Source: Gallibacter pasteurianus_A
GTDB taxonomy: Bacteria; Bacillota; Clostridia; Peptostreptococcales; Anaerovoracaceae
NCBI GenBank assembly: GCA_963596005.1
Contig: CAVBJF010000003.1
Coordinates: forward strand, 56,328 to 120,327
Direction: 5' to 3'
DNA length: 64,000 nt
Positions 25,061-30,614 of the stretch are shown here, piece after piece. The notes under the pieces were generated by a model, which saw only the letters and a program-made list of their open reading frames with translations, ran no database searches and was not told the DNA's origin. The first letter of the stretch is position 1, and the number at the start of each line of letters is the position of its first letter. Both the position numbers and the translations under genes were made by a program.

Positions 25061-25274
25061 TTGTATTATCCTCGTCCTTAACAAATTCACACACATCGCC
25101 AATATTGCATTCAAGGGTTTCGCATATTTTCATAAGAACTTCCATACTGACAAATTCATCTTTACTCAGTTTTGCAACGGAATTACTGCTGATATGTGCC
25201 TGTTCTCTCAGCTGATATTTTTTCATTTTTTTGTCTATAAGTATTTTCCATAATTTATCATAACTGACTTTCAT
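25053..25274 (-). CDS. Small Xre-type helix-turn-helix regulator (controller candidate)
   Basis: A 73-residue DNA-binding protein of the Cro/C1/Xre group (YozG-like), starting MKVSYDKLWKILIDK at an ATG (complement 25272-25274) with an AAGGAGG site. The helix-turn-helix is at about 19-40 (LREQAHISSNSVAKLSK), and the C-terminal CNIGDVCEFV block is typical of this small family. It is first in the operon and its promoter is flanked by a GTTTGCAAAC palindrome, so it likely controls the timing of restriction gene expression, like controller proteins. An in-frame upstream ATG would add 31 residues across the promoter and is rejected. Confidence 0.86.
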   Translation of the reverse strand: MKVSYDKLWKILIDKKMKKYQLREQAHISSNSVAKLSKDEFVSMEVLMKICETLECNIGDVCEFVKDEDNTNA

Positions 25275-25301
25275 GTTTGACCTCCTTGTCTGCTTAAAGC
25301 A

Positions 25302-25330
25302 ATTATACCATCGGGACAAGCATATTTCAA
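25302..25330 (-). promoter_or_regulatory. Consensus promoter of the cargo defence operon
   Basis: TTGAAA (25325-25330) and TATAAT (25302-25307) on the minus strand with a 17-bp spacer. It is about 28 bp upstream of the HTH regulator gene and is the only clear promoter for the eight following genes. Confidence 0.8.
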
Positions 25331-25338
25331 TATAATAA

Positions 25339-25348
25339 GTTTGCAAAC
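25339..25348. promoter_or_regulatory. GTTTGCAAAC palindrome upstream of the defence promoter
   Basis: A 10-bp perfect palindrome about 9 bp upstream of the -35 box. It is a plausible operator for the HTH protein encoded first in the operon. Confidence 0.4.
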
Positions 25349-25478
25349 GCCAATTTTTTATATTCACAGTACAAAATATTTACTGCTAATTTTTATTTTC
25401 TTAAATTGCAAATAGAGACACATATATTTTAAGCATATCATACTCTGCCGATTAAGTATTCATCTATTTGATATTTTC

Positions 25479-25510
25479 CTCTCAATTCTGAACGGATTGA
25501 GAGTTTTTTT
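25479..25510 (+). terminator. Orphan plus-strand terminator
   Basis: CTCTCAAT/ATTGAGAG (25479-25486 with 25496-25503) is followed by TTTTTTTATTTTTT. No plus-strand gene lies upstream, so it ends either a small RNA starting in 25370-25470 or a leader transcript of the replication genes. Confidence 0.75.
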
Positions 25511-25528
25511 ATTTTTTCACCTCACAGA

Positions 25529-25586
25529 GGGGGTACAAAATGCTTCTCCCGGTTCAAACAAGTGAGGGGGTTAATAAAAAATATTT
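25529..25586 (+). repeat. Leader repeat, copy A
   Basis: Begins GGGGGTACAAAATGCTTCTC and ends in a run of A and T after GTGAGGGGG. The first 37 bp are identical to copy B. It contains a short start MLLPVQTSEGVN and a purine-rich Shine-Dalgarno-like tract. A diverged copy lies at about 25609-25650 (LIPLVQMSEGVN). Confidence 0.8.
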
Positions 25587-25829
25587 TGAAAATCAAGAAA
25601 AACGGGTGTGCATTTTGATACCTCTTGTCCAAATGAGTGAAGGGGTAAATTTCAAATGGGGTTTCAGGGTGTCCCTGACGAGATGTTTTTACCGTTTTTT
25701 TGCCGCAGGAGTAAAAACGGTCTGCTTGCTAAGATTTGTCATCGCAACTTCATAAACAAATTTTAACAGAAAAACTTGCTGACGGATTTAATGAGAAACG
25801 CATAAAAATTTTTAATTTTTTGCTTTACA

Positions 25830-25888
25830 GGGGGTACAAAATGCTTCTCCCGGTTCAAACAAGTGAAGGGGGTAATAAAAAAATATTT
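25830..25888 (+). repeat. Leader repeat, copy B
   Basis: Same unit as copy A with 37 identical bases, ending GTGAAGGGGG. A further diverged copy at about 25960-25998 ends ATGAAAGG, which is the ribosome-binding site of the Cys-rich VLP gene. Confidence 0.8.
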
Positions 25889-26007
25889 GTCGGAGGCTTA
25901 ATTCTTGACCGTTTTCGTTGCCTACCAAGAGAGAGGTGAAATTTTATTTGCAAATAAGATGTGCAAAACAACTCTCCCTCTACAAACAAATGAAAGGAAT
26001 TTTTACA

Positions 26008-26217
26008 ATGCCGAGATTATCGAAAAGTGAAAAACAGGAATGGGATTTTTTCATAAATCCCAAAACAGGCAGAAGAACATACAACAGTCTTTGCCTTAAA
26101 TGCAAAAACAAATGTAAACAAAGTTACAAAGCAACCGTTATTTTCTGCCCGAAGTACAAAACGAAAAGAGGTGTAAAAATTATCAAAAATCGCCGCAAAT
26201 ACAATAACAGCAGTTGA
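26008..26217 (+). CDS. Cysteine-rich VLP-domain protein
   Basis: A 69-residue protein of the Cys-rich VLP family common on Clostridia mobile elements. MPRLSKSEKQEWDFFINPK is the typical start; LCLKCKNKCKQSY and the later CPKYKTKRG give the conserved Cys set (four cysteines), probably a zinc site. I chose the ATG at 26008 because it has an AAAGGAA site and matches the family start; the frame is open 90 bp further up through the repeat. Function unknown. It leads the plus-strand replication and recombination genes. Confidence 0.83.
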   Translation: MPRLSKSEKQEWDFFINPKTGRRTYNSLCLKCKNKCKQSYKATVIFCPKYKTKRGVKIIKNRRKYNNSS

Positions 26218-26313
26218 TTTAATATAGTTGCCCTAATTTAAAATAAAAAGCCGATACAAGCGAAAAAATTGTCGATTTTGGCACCAAATCAATACAGAAA
26301 CGGAGGTGAGGCA

Positions 26314-26649
26314 GTGAACAGATATTTCAAAACAGCCGATGCCAAAAACTTTGCATTCTACAAAGTGCCGAAAGCGTTATTTGAAGAAAAGTACAAGTCG
26401 GTTTCAACCGATGCAAAAATGCTGTATGGTCTTTTGCTTGACCGAATGTATCTGTCCGTCAAAAACGGTTGGATAGATAAGCAAGGCAGAGTATATCAAT
26501 ATTTCACAATAAAATCCGCTCAGGAAAAACTGCATTTCGGTCACGAAAAAATATGCAAGTTATTTTCAGAACTCGAAACAGCAGACTTAATATTACGCAA
26601 AAGACAAGGTCAAGGTAAACCGAGCATTATCTATCTGAAACAATTCTGA
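26314..26649 (+). CDS. Replication initiator RepA, N-terminal domain protein
   Basis: A 111-residue protein matching the RepA N-terminal (winged-helix) domain of Firmicute plasmid initiators: YKVPKALFEEKYKSVSTDAK, MLYGLLLDRM and KSAQEKLHFGHEKICKLFSELE. It starts at GTG (26314) with a GGAGGTGA site. Full initiators are 250-350 residues; here only the N-terminal domain is present, which is common for integrated elements of this kind. It may allow transient replication of the excised circle or may be a relic. ParB-like and recombinase genes follow on the same strand. Confidence 0.84.
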   Translation: MNRYFKTADAKNFAFYKVPKALFEEKYKSVSTDAKMLYGLLLDRMYLSVKNGWIDKQGRVYQYFTIKSAQEKLHFGHEKICKLFSELETADLILRKRQGQGKPSIIYLKQF

Positions 26650-26744
26650 TTTTCAGTTTTCTTGATTTCCGAATAGCAGAAGGTAATAAGACTTAATAGA
26701 TTAAGACTGTTACCGGCCGAGAAAAAATATATATGGAGGTTAAA

Positions 26745-27566
26745 ATGACAGAAATAATAGATATAAATTTGCTTGTTCCCTTTGAAAATCATCCGTTTAA
26801 GGAAAGAAGCGGAATTGAGCAGCAAGAATTAACAGCAAGCATAAAAGAAAACGGATTGCTTGAACCGATAATTGTTTGTCCTTTTCCGGCTGGTAAATAT
26901 GAAATTATCAGTGGACACAGACGAGTTGAAGCCTGCAAAGCGTTAGGGAAAACAAGCATACCCGTTACAATAAAAGAACTTACAAAAGATGAGGCGATTG
27001 TGCAAATGGTGGATTCAAATATACACCGAGAACATATATTGCCAAGTGAAAAAGCATTTGCCTACAAAATGAAATTAGAGGCTTTGAAGCATCAAGGCAA
27101 AACTTATGGACAAGTTGTCCACAAGTCAAGAGATAACATATCCGACACAGAAAGCGGCAGAAATATTCAGCGATATATTCGCTTGACATATTTAATACCC
27201 GAACTACTTAAACTTGTTGATGAGAAAAGAATAGCCTTTACTCCTGCGGTTGAGATTTCATATCTGTCGGAATATGAGCAGAGAACATTACTTGACCAAA
27301 TCGAATTTACCGACGCTACACCGTCATTATCACAAGCACAGCGATTAAGAAAATTCAGCGAACAAGGCAGATACTCAACCGATGTTGTGTTTGCCGTTTT
27401 GTGCGAAGAAAAACCCAATCAAAAAGAGCAAGTCCGCTTTATGGAAGATAATATACGCAAATATTTTCCGAAAAGCTACACCAAATCGGATATGCAAAAG
27501 ACAATCATTTCACTGCTTGAAAAATGGCAGAAACAAAGAGAAAGAAACAGGAGGGACGAACGATGA
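26745..27566 (+). CDS. ParB/RepB/Spo0J family partition-like protein
   Basis: A 273-residue ParB-like protein. The N-terminal ParB/Srx nuclease-like fold shows NGLLEPIIVCPFPAG and the CTP/phosphate-binding ISGHRRVEACKALG (55-68) and NIHREHILPSEKAFAYKM. A helical DNA-binding part follows (about 100-200, with SGRNIQRYIRLTYLIPELL). I chose the second ATG (26745) because the GGAGG site would otherwise be inside the gene. No ParA is present, as is usual in these elements, so it is more likely a regulator or stability factor than a full partition system. It overlaps the next small gene by 4 bp. Confidence 0.88.
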   Translation: MTEIIDINLLVPFENHPFKERSGIEQQELTASIKENGLLEPIIVCPFPAGKYEIISGHRRVEACKALGKTSIPVTIKELTKDEAIVQMVDSNIHREHILPSEKAFAYKMKLEALKHQGKTYGQVVHKSRDNISDTESGRNIQRYIRLTYLIPELLKLVDEKRIAFTPAVEISYLSEYEQRTLLDQIEFTDATPSLSQAQRLRKFSEQGRYSTDVVFAVLCEEKPNQKEQVRFMEDNIRKYFPKSYTKSDMQKTIISLLEKWQKQRERNRRDER

Positions 27567-27805
27567 CAAAGCGATATATTACAAATTTCAGTAACAAAAA
27601 TAAAAAATACTGCTTCAACGGCGTAACATACACAGTCGAATCCTGTTTTGAAAAGCCGGACATGATTCATTTTGCCGATAACAATCATTTTAAACACCGT
27701 ATCCAAAAATATCTCACCGGTGATTTTGCAGAATTGCAAGTATTTGAAAACGGTAATAAAATAGAGAACGGATATAGATGCTCGACTGTCGGAAAGGAGG
27801 ACTAA
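27563..27805 (+). CDS. Small hypothetical protein of the recombinase module
   Basis: An 80-residue basic protein that I do not recognise. It starts at the ATG overlapping the parB-like stop (ATGA) with an AGGAGG site 8 bp before. It has a beta-rich look (KKYCFNGVTYTVESCFEKP) and ends one base before the recombinase gene. Position next to a serine recombinase suggests a possible directionality or regulatory role; that is inference. Confidence 0.7.
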   Translation: MTKRYITNFSNKNKKYCFNGVTYTVESCFEKPDMIHFADNNHFKHRIQKYLTGDFAELQVFENGNKIENGYRCSTVGKED

Positions 27806-27806
27806 A

Positions 27807-29513
27807 ATGCAGTCGAAAAACAAAAACCGAATAGGGATAACTGCTCTTTATTGTCGCTTATCCCGTGATGACGGAACAGACAGTGACAGTAATTCCGTTT
27901 CAAATCAGAAAAAGCTGTTATCCGTCAAAGCAAAAGAAATGGGTTTAACGGATACAAAATATTATGTGGATGACGGTTACACCGGAACAAATTTCAATCG
28001 TCCGGGATTTCAACAGCTTATCAATGATATTGAAATCGGACTGGTTTCTACCGTAATGGTTAAAGATTTATCCCGTCTGGGCCGTGATTATGTTTCGGTC
28101 GGCAATTATACCGACAGCTACTTTCCCGAACACAATGTTCGCTTTATTGCCGTAAACGATGCCATAGACAGCGATGAAGGCGAAAGTGAAATTGCACCGT
28201 TCAAAAATATCTTAAACGAAATGTACGCAAGGGATATTTCGAAAAAGGTTCGTTCATCTCACAGGTTGAGAGGCAGTATGGGTGAGCCTTTGTCTCAACC
28301 GCCATACGGATATATGAAATCACCGGACAATAAAAAGAAATGGATTGTTGACCCGGAGGCCGCAACCGTTGTGAAAAGCATATTCAAAATGTGCCTTGAC
28401 GGTAAAGGTAACGAAACCATTGCAAGAACTTTGCAGGAAAACAAAGTGCTCGTACCTATGGCTTATTGGCATTCTAAAGGTTTAAACAGAGGCGGAAAGA
28501 AAACACAAACCAATCCGTACAAGTGGTGTAAAACAACAATACAAAAAATACTGTCACAGCAGGAATACTGCGGAGATATTATCAATTTCAAAACATATTC
28601 CAAGTCTTTTAAGAATAAGAGGAAATACCCAAATGATAAAGAAAATTGGGCTGTCTTCAAAAATGCAAACGAGCCTATAATCGACCGTGAAGTTTTTGAG
28701 CGAGTGCAAGAAATAACAGCAAAAACAAAACGCCGTGCTCCCAAAAAGGAAAACGGCGAAAGAAGTATTTTTAACGGATTGATATATTGCAGCGACTGTC
28801 ACAGCAAAATGCGTTACCATACCAATACCATAAACAAGGATATTCACTATTTTACTTGTTCCGACAACAAAGTCGATTATCGAGGAAATTGCCCCGGAAG
28901 ACATTATGTCAGAGCGGATTCTCTTGAAGAAGTGGTTAAAGCAGAACTTAGACAAATGGCACATTTTCTGCTTTGTGACGAACAATATTTTGCGAAACTG
29001 CTGATTAAGAAGAATGAAACAACATTGGCAAACGAGAAAAAGTCAAATGAAGAAGCACTTCACAAAGCGGAACTTAGACTTGAAACAGTCATAAGACTTT
29101 ACGAAAAACTTTATGAAGATAACGCCATAGGCAAAGTAAGCGACGAATGGTTTTCGGAACTTTCGCATAAATACGAAGTTGAAAGAATGGAACTGAAATC
29201 GAAAATCCACACATTGAAAACAGCAATGTCGGACAGTCATCGGCAAAAGACAGAGTGCGAAAAGTTTATACAAACCGTAAGGCAGTTTATGCAAATGCAA
29301 AAGCTGACTGCACCCTTACTCAGAGAACTTATTGACCATATTGATGTGTTTGAAACAGAGGGTACGGGCAAAAACAGAACCCAGCGAATAGTGATTTACT
29401 ATCGCTTTATCGGATATATTGCCATACCCAAATGTTACAACCGAGAAAATTACACAGCCGATATACGACAAGGTGTTTCAATCGAATACCTTACAGAGCC
29501 CAAATCGGCATAA
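27807..29513 (+). CDS. Large serine recombinase (TnpX type)
   Basis: A 568-residue site-specific recombinase that would excise and insert the element through a Ser-DNA intermediate. The N-terminal resolvase domain has the catalytic Ser19 in LYCRLSRDDG, conserved Arg residues and DLSRLGRDY (87-95). The recombinase domain follows (about 165-290, PPYGYMKSP, ATVVKSIFKM), then a zinc ribbon (CSDCHSKM, about 325-370), a long coiled coil (about 400-480) and a DUF4368-like C-terminus (ELIDHIDVFE...RIVIYYRFIGYI). All domains are present, so it looks intact. It is the last gene before the element's right end. Confidence 0.95.
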   Translation: MQSKNKNRIGITALYCRLSRDDGTDSDSNSVSNQKKLLSVKAKEMGLTDTKYYVDDGYTGTNFNRPGFQQLINDIEIGLVSTVMVKDLSRLGRDYVSVGNYTDSYFPEHNVRFIAVNDAIDSDEGESEIAPFKNILNEMYARDISKKVRSSHRLRGSMGEPLSQPPYGYMKSPDNKKKWIVDPEAATVVKSIFKMCLDGKGNETIARTLQENKVLVPMAYWHSKGLNRGGKKTQTNPYKWCKTTIQKILSQQEYCGDIINFKTYSKSFKNKRKYPNDKENWAVFKNANEPIIDREVFERVQEITAKTKRRAPKKENGERSIFNGLIYCSDCHSKMRYHTNTINKDIHYFTCSDNKVDYRGNCPGRHYVRADSLEEVVKAELRQMAHFLLCDEQYFAKLLIKKNETTLANEKKSNEEALHKAELRLETVIRLYEKLYEDNAIGKVSDEWFSELSHKYEVERMELKSKIHTLKTAMSDSHRQKTECEKFIQTVRQFMQMQKLTAPLLRELIDHIDVFETEGTGKNRTQRIVIYYRFIGYIAIPKCYNRENYTADIRQGVSIEYLTEPKSA

Positions 29514-29514
29514 C

Positions 29515-29541
29515 AAAAAAGAGCAGACACAAAGCCTGCTC
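29515..29541 (-). terminator. Weak minus-strand terminator near the element's right end
   Basis: GAGCAG/CTGCTC stem (29521-29526 with 29536-29541) is followed on the minus strand by TTTTTT (29515-29520). It would stop transcription entering the element from the tRNA operon. Confidence 0.55.
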
Positions 29542-29561
29542 GGTACATAAATATTAAGATG

Positions 29562-29612
29562 AAAAACAAAAATCGAGTATTCATAAAGTCAAATCCCTTA
29601 TGAATACTCGAT
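29562..29612 (-). terminator. Terminator of the tRNA operon
   Basis: A perfect 15-bp stem (29572-29586 with 29598-29612) with an 11-nt loop is followed on the minus strand by TTTTTGTTTTT. It starts right after the CCA of tRNA-Met. Its loop and one arm contain the 15-mer TTCATAAGGGATTTG that also occurs at 18494-18508. Confidence 0.9.
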
Positions 29613-29613
29613 A

Positions 29614-29689
29614 TGGTTGCGGGGACAGGACTTGAACCTGCGGCCTCCGGGTTATGAGCCCGACGAGCTACCAACTGCTCCACCCCGCG
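29614..29689 (-). tRNA. tRNA-Met (CAT), initiator type
   Basis: 76 nt with encoded CCA. Cloverleaf with anticodon CAT at complement 29654-29656, GGCTCATAACCC loop, and GGTTCAAGTCC T-arm. The acceptor begins CGCGGGG and ends CCCCGCA, leaving a C1-A72 mismatch, and three G-C pairs flank the anticodon loop; both mark the initiator tRNA. Confidence 0.95.
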
Positions 29690-29742
29690 ACATCCGTATG
29701 TAGCATACAAAACCGTATATGCATTTAGCTTTTAAGTGACTT

Positions 29743-29831
29743 TGGTGCCGGAGACCGGGGTCGAACCGGTACGCCCTGTTAAGAGCACAGGATTTTAAGT
29801 CCTGGGCGTCTGCCAATTCCGCCACTCCGGC
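29743..29831 (-). tRNA. tRNA-Leu (TAA)
   Basis: 89 nt with encoded CCA and a long variable arm. The acceptor pairs GCCGGAG with CTCCGGC; the anticodon loop is CTTAAAA, so the anticodon is TAA; T-arm GGTTCGACCCC. Confidence 0.95.
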
Positions 29832-29844
29832 GTAATAATAAAAT

Positions 29845-29919
29845 TGGCTCCAAGGGTGGGGCTCGAACCCACAGCCTACCGGTTAACAGCCGGTTGCTCC
29901 ACCGTTGAGCTACCTTGGA
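29845..29919 (-). tRNA. tRNA-Asn (GTT)
   Basis: 75 nt with encoded CCA. Acceptor TCCAAGG pairs with CCTTGGA, discriminator G. The anticodon loop CTGTTAA gives GTT. First gene of the operon. Confidence 0.95.
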
Positions 29920-29949
29920 ACGCCATGTCACTCATCAGCAACATAGACA

Positions 29950-29978
29950 AGTATATGGTATTTCTAAGCAAATGTCAA
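29950..29978 (-). promoter_or_regulatory. Consensus promoter of the tRNA-Asn-Leu-Met operon
   Basis: TTGACA (29973-29978) and TATACT (29950-29955) on the minus strand with a 17-bp spacer, about 30 bp before tRNA-Asn. It lies only 11 bp from the left 17-bp repeat of island 2. Confidence 0.88.
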
Positions 29979-29989
29979 TATAGATTTTT

Positions 29990-30006
29990 TATTTCAAGAA
30001 GTTATT
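29990..30006 (+). repeat. 17-bp direct repeat, left copy (attachment-site candidate)
   Basis: TATTTCAAGAAGTTATT, identical to 41774-41790 and not extended by any flanking base. Confidence 0.75.
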
Positions 30007-30014
30007 ATTGTAAC

Positions 30015-30050
30015 TTTACAATAGATGTGAGACTTTCACTATAGAAAAAA
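30015..30050 (+). repeat. 36-bp repeat, copy 1
   Basis: Begins TTTACAATAGATGTGAG and ends TATAGAAAAAA; all 36 bp recur at 32572-32607. It contains the short inverted repeat GTGA-GACTT-TCAC. It directly precedes the first transposase remnant, so it may be the end of that insertion sequence. Confidence 0.85.
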
Positions 30051-30051
30051 G

Positions 30052-30180
30052 CGAATACCCCAGAAGTATCACACTCCCGACTCTCTGGGAGTCAAATAGC
30101 AGCTAGACGTTAAATATGTTCTGCGCGCTTGCTATGTTGGCGATATAAAAAATAACACTTGTATTGGTAAAGGCAATTCA
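30052..30180 (+). pseudogene. IS481-like DDE transposase fragment 1
   Basis: The plus frame through 30055-30174 reads PQKYHTPDSLGVK, then an in-frame TAG where the parallel copy has TGG (Trp), then QLDVKYVLRACYVGDIKNN. The string KWQxDVKYV followed by CYVGD is the start of the integrase-core catalytic domain in IS481/IS3-type transposases and contains the first catalytic Asp. Both ends are lost. It shares 54 of 57 bp (30068-30124) with fragment 2 at 37429-37485. Confidence 0.72.
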
Positions 30181-30464
30181 ATGGTATCATATGACCTTTT
30201 TCTTTTTTGCGAATTAGGTCTCACATCATGGACTAATGTACATCGTTTCCAATATTTGTCATTTATTGCTTTTGATATGCTGTTTTGTGCGCTGTTTAAA
30301 AGGAAATTGCCATCGAAACTATGATTTGAAGGGCATATAATGGGACAAAAAGTGGAATGCCAATATATGGTGTGGGTATTAGATTGGCAGCGGATAGGAT
30401 GGAACCCTCGGTGTGATCTGTAGCCCTAGCCCTTATCCGCAGTCAAAATCATATTATATTACAA
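30181..30464. other. Gene-free stretch in island 2
   Basis: No gene is seen. A GCGGATA/TATCCGC inverted pair lies at about 30394-30441 and could fold, but it does not form a cloverleaf. The rest is AT-rich degenerate DNA, probably the decayed remainder of the insertion sequence. Confidence 0.5.
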
Positions 30465-30493
30465 GACCGGATATGTGAATCACATATCCGGTC
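30465..30493 (-). terminator. Terminator-like hairpin after the DUF6273-like surface gene
   Basis: Perfect 13-bp stem (30465-30477 with 30481-30493) with a 3-nt loop. The minus-strand tail is TTGTAATATAAT, a weak T-tract. It lies after the duplicated sorting-signal remnant. Confidence 0.65.
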
Positions 30494-30505
30494 ATTAAAT
30501 ACATA

Positions 30506-30614
30506 TTTAACTTTGGCTTCGCTGTAGCGTTTTCTCACAAGCACAATGCCTGTTCCGCTGACTGCCAGTGCCATCATGGCTAGCAGTCATAAGATGTTGA
30601 CATCGTCGCTAGCC
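30506..30614 (-). pseudogene. Degenerate second copy of the cell-wall sorting signal
   Basis: Directly after the stop of the surface gene the minus strand encodes KTKASDDVNIL, a stop, then LLAMMALAVSGTGIVLVRKR. This aligns with KTGDDTNILGLLALMALAA and the basic tail of the intact gene. It is therefore an orphan 3' end of a paralogue with an in-frame TGA, left by recombination between related genes. Confidence 0.78.

Larger units (their letters stand above)
25349..26007. other. Gene-free leader region between the cargo operon and the replication genes
   Basis: About 660 bp with no convincing gene. It holds an orphan plus-strand terminator, four related leader-like repeats and a hairpin ACCGTTTTT/AAAAACGGT (25691-25699 with 25713-25721). 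Two short ATG reading frames (25540-25755, 25838-25939) start in the repeats but match nothing. The last repeat leads straight into the ribosome-binding site of the Cys-rich VLP gene. Confidence 0.6.
18481..29561. mobile_element. Serine-recombinase (TnpX/TnpV type) integrated element, about 11 kb
   Basis: The element is bounded by tnpV on the left and a TnpX-type recombinase on the right. Its plus-strand backbone (Cys-rich VLP, RepA-N, ParB-like, hypothetical, recombinase) is of a kind known from Tn4451-like and related Clostridia mobile elements. The cargo is one minus-strand restriction-modification and nuclease operon. Exact ends are not resolved: the left end lies in 18481-18577 and the right end in 29514-29571. 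A GATG at 18490-18493 and another at 29558-29561 fit a GA-type crossover but are too short to prove it. No relaxase or conjugation gene is present, so it would be mobilisable at most, or stranded. Confidence 0.72.

Noticed and set aside
25540..25939. Two short plus-strand reading frames starting MLLPVQTSEG
   Set aside because: They begin inside near-identical DNA repeats and then diverge completely, which fits repeated leader DNA better than two protein genes.
30394..30441. Possible tRNA-like or structured RNA with a GCGGATA/TATCCGC stem
   Set aside because: The T-arm and anticodon arm cannot be formed; only one stem is supported.
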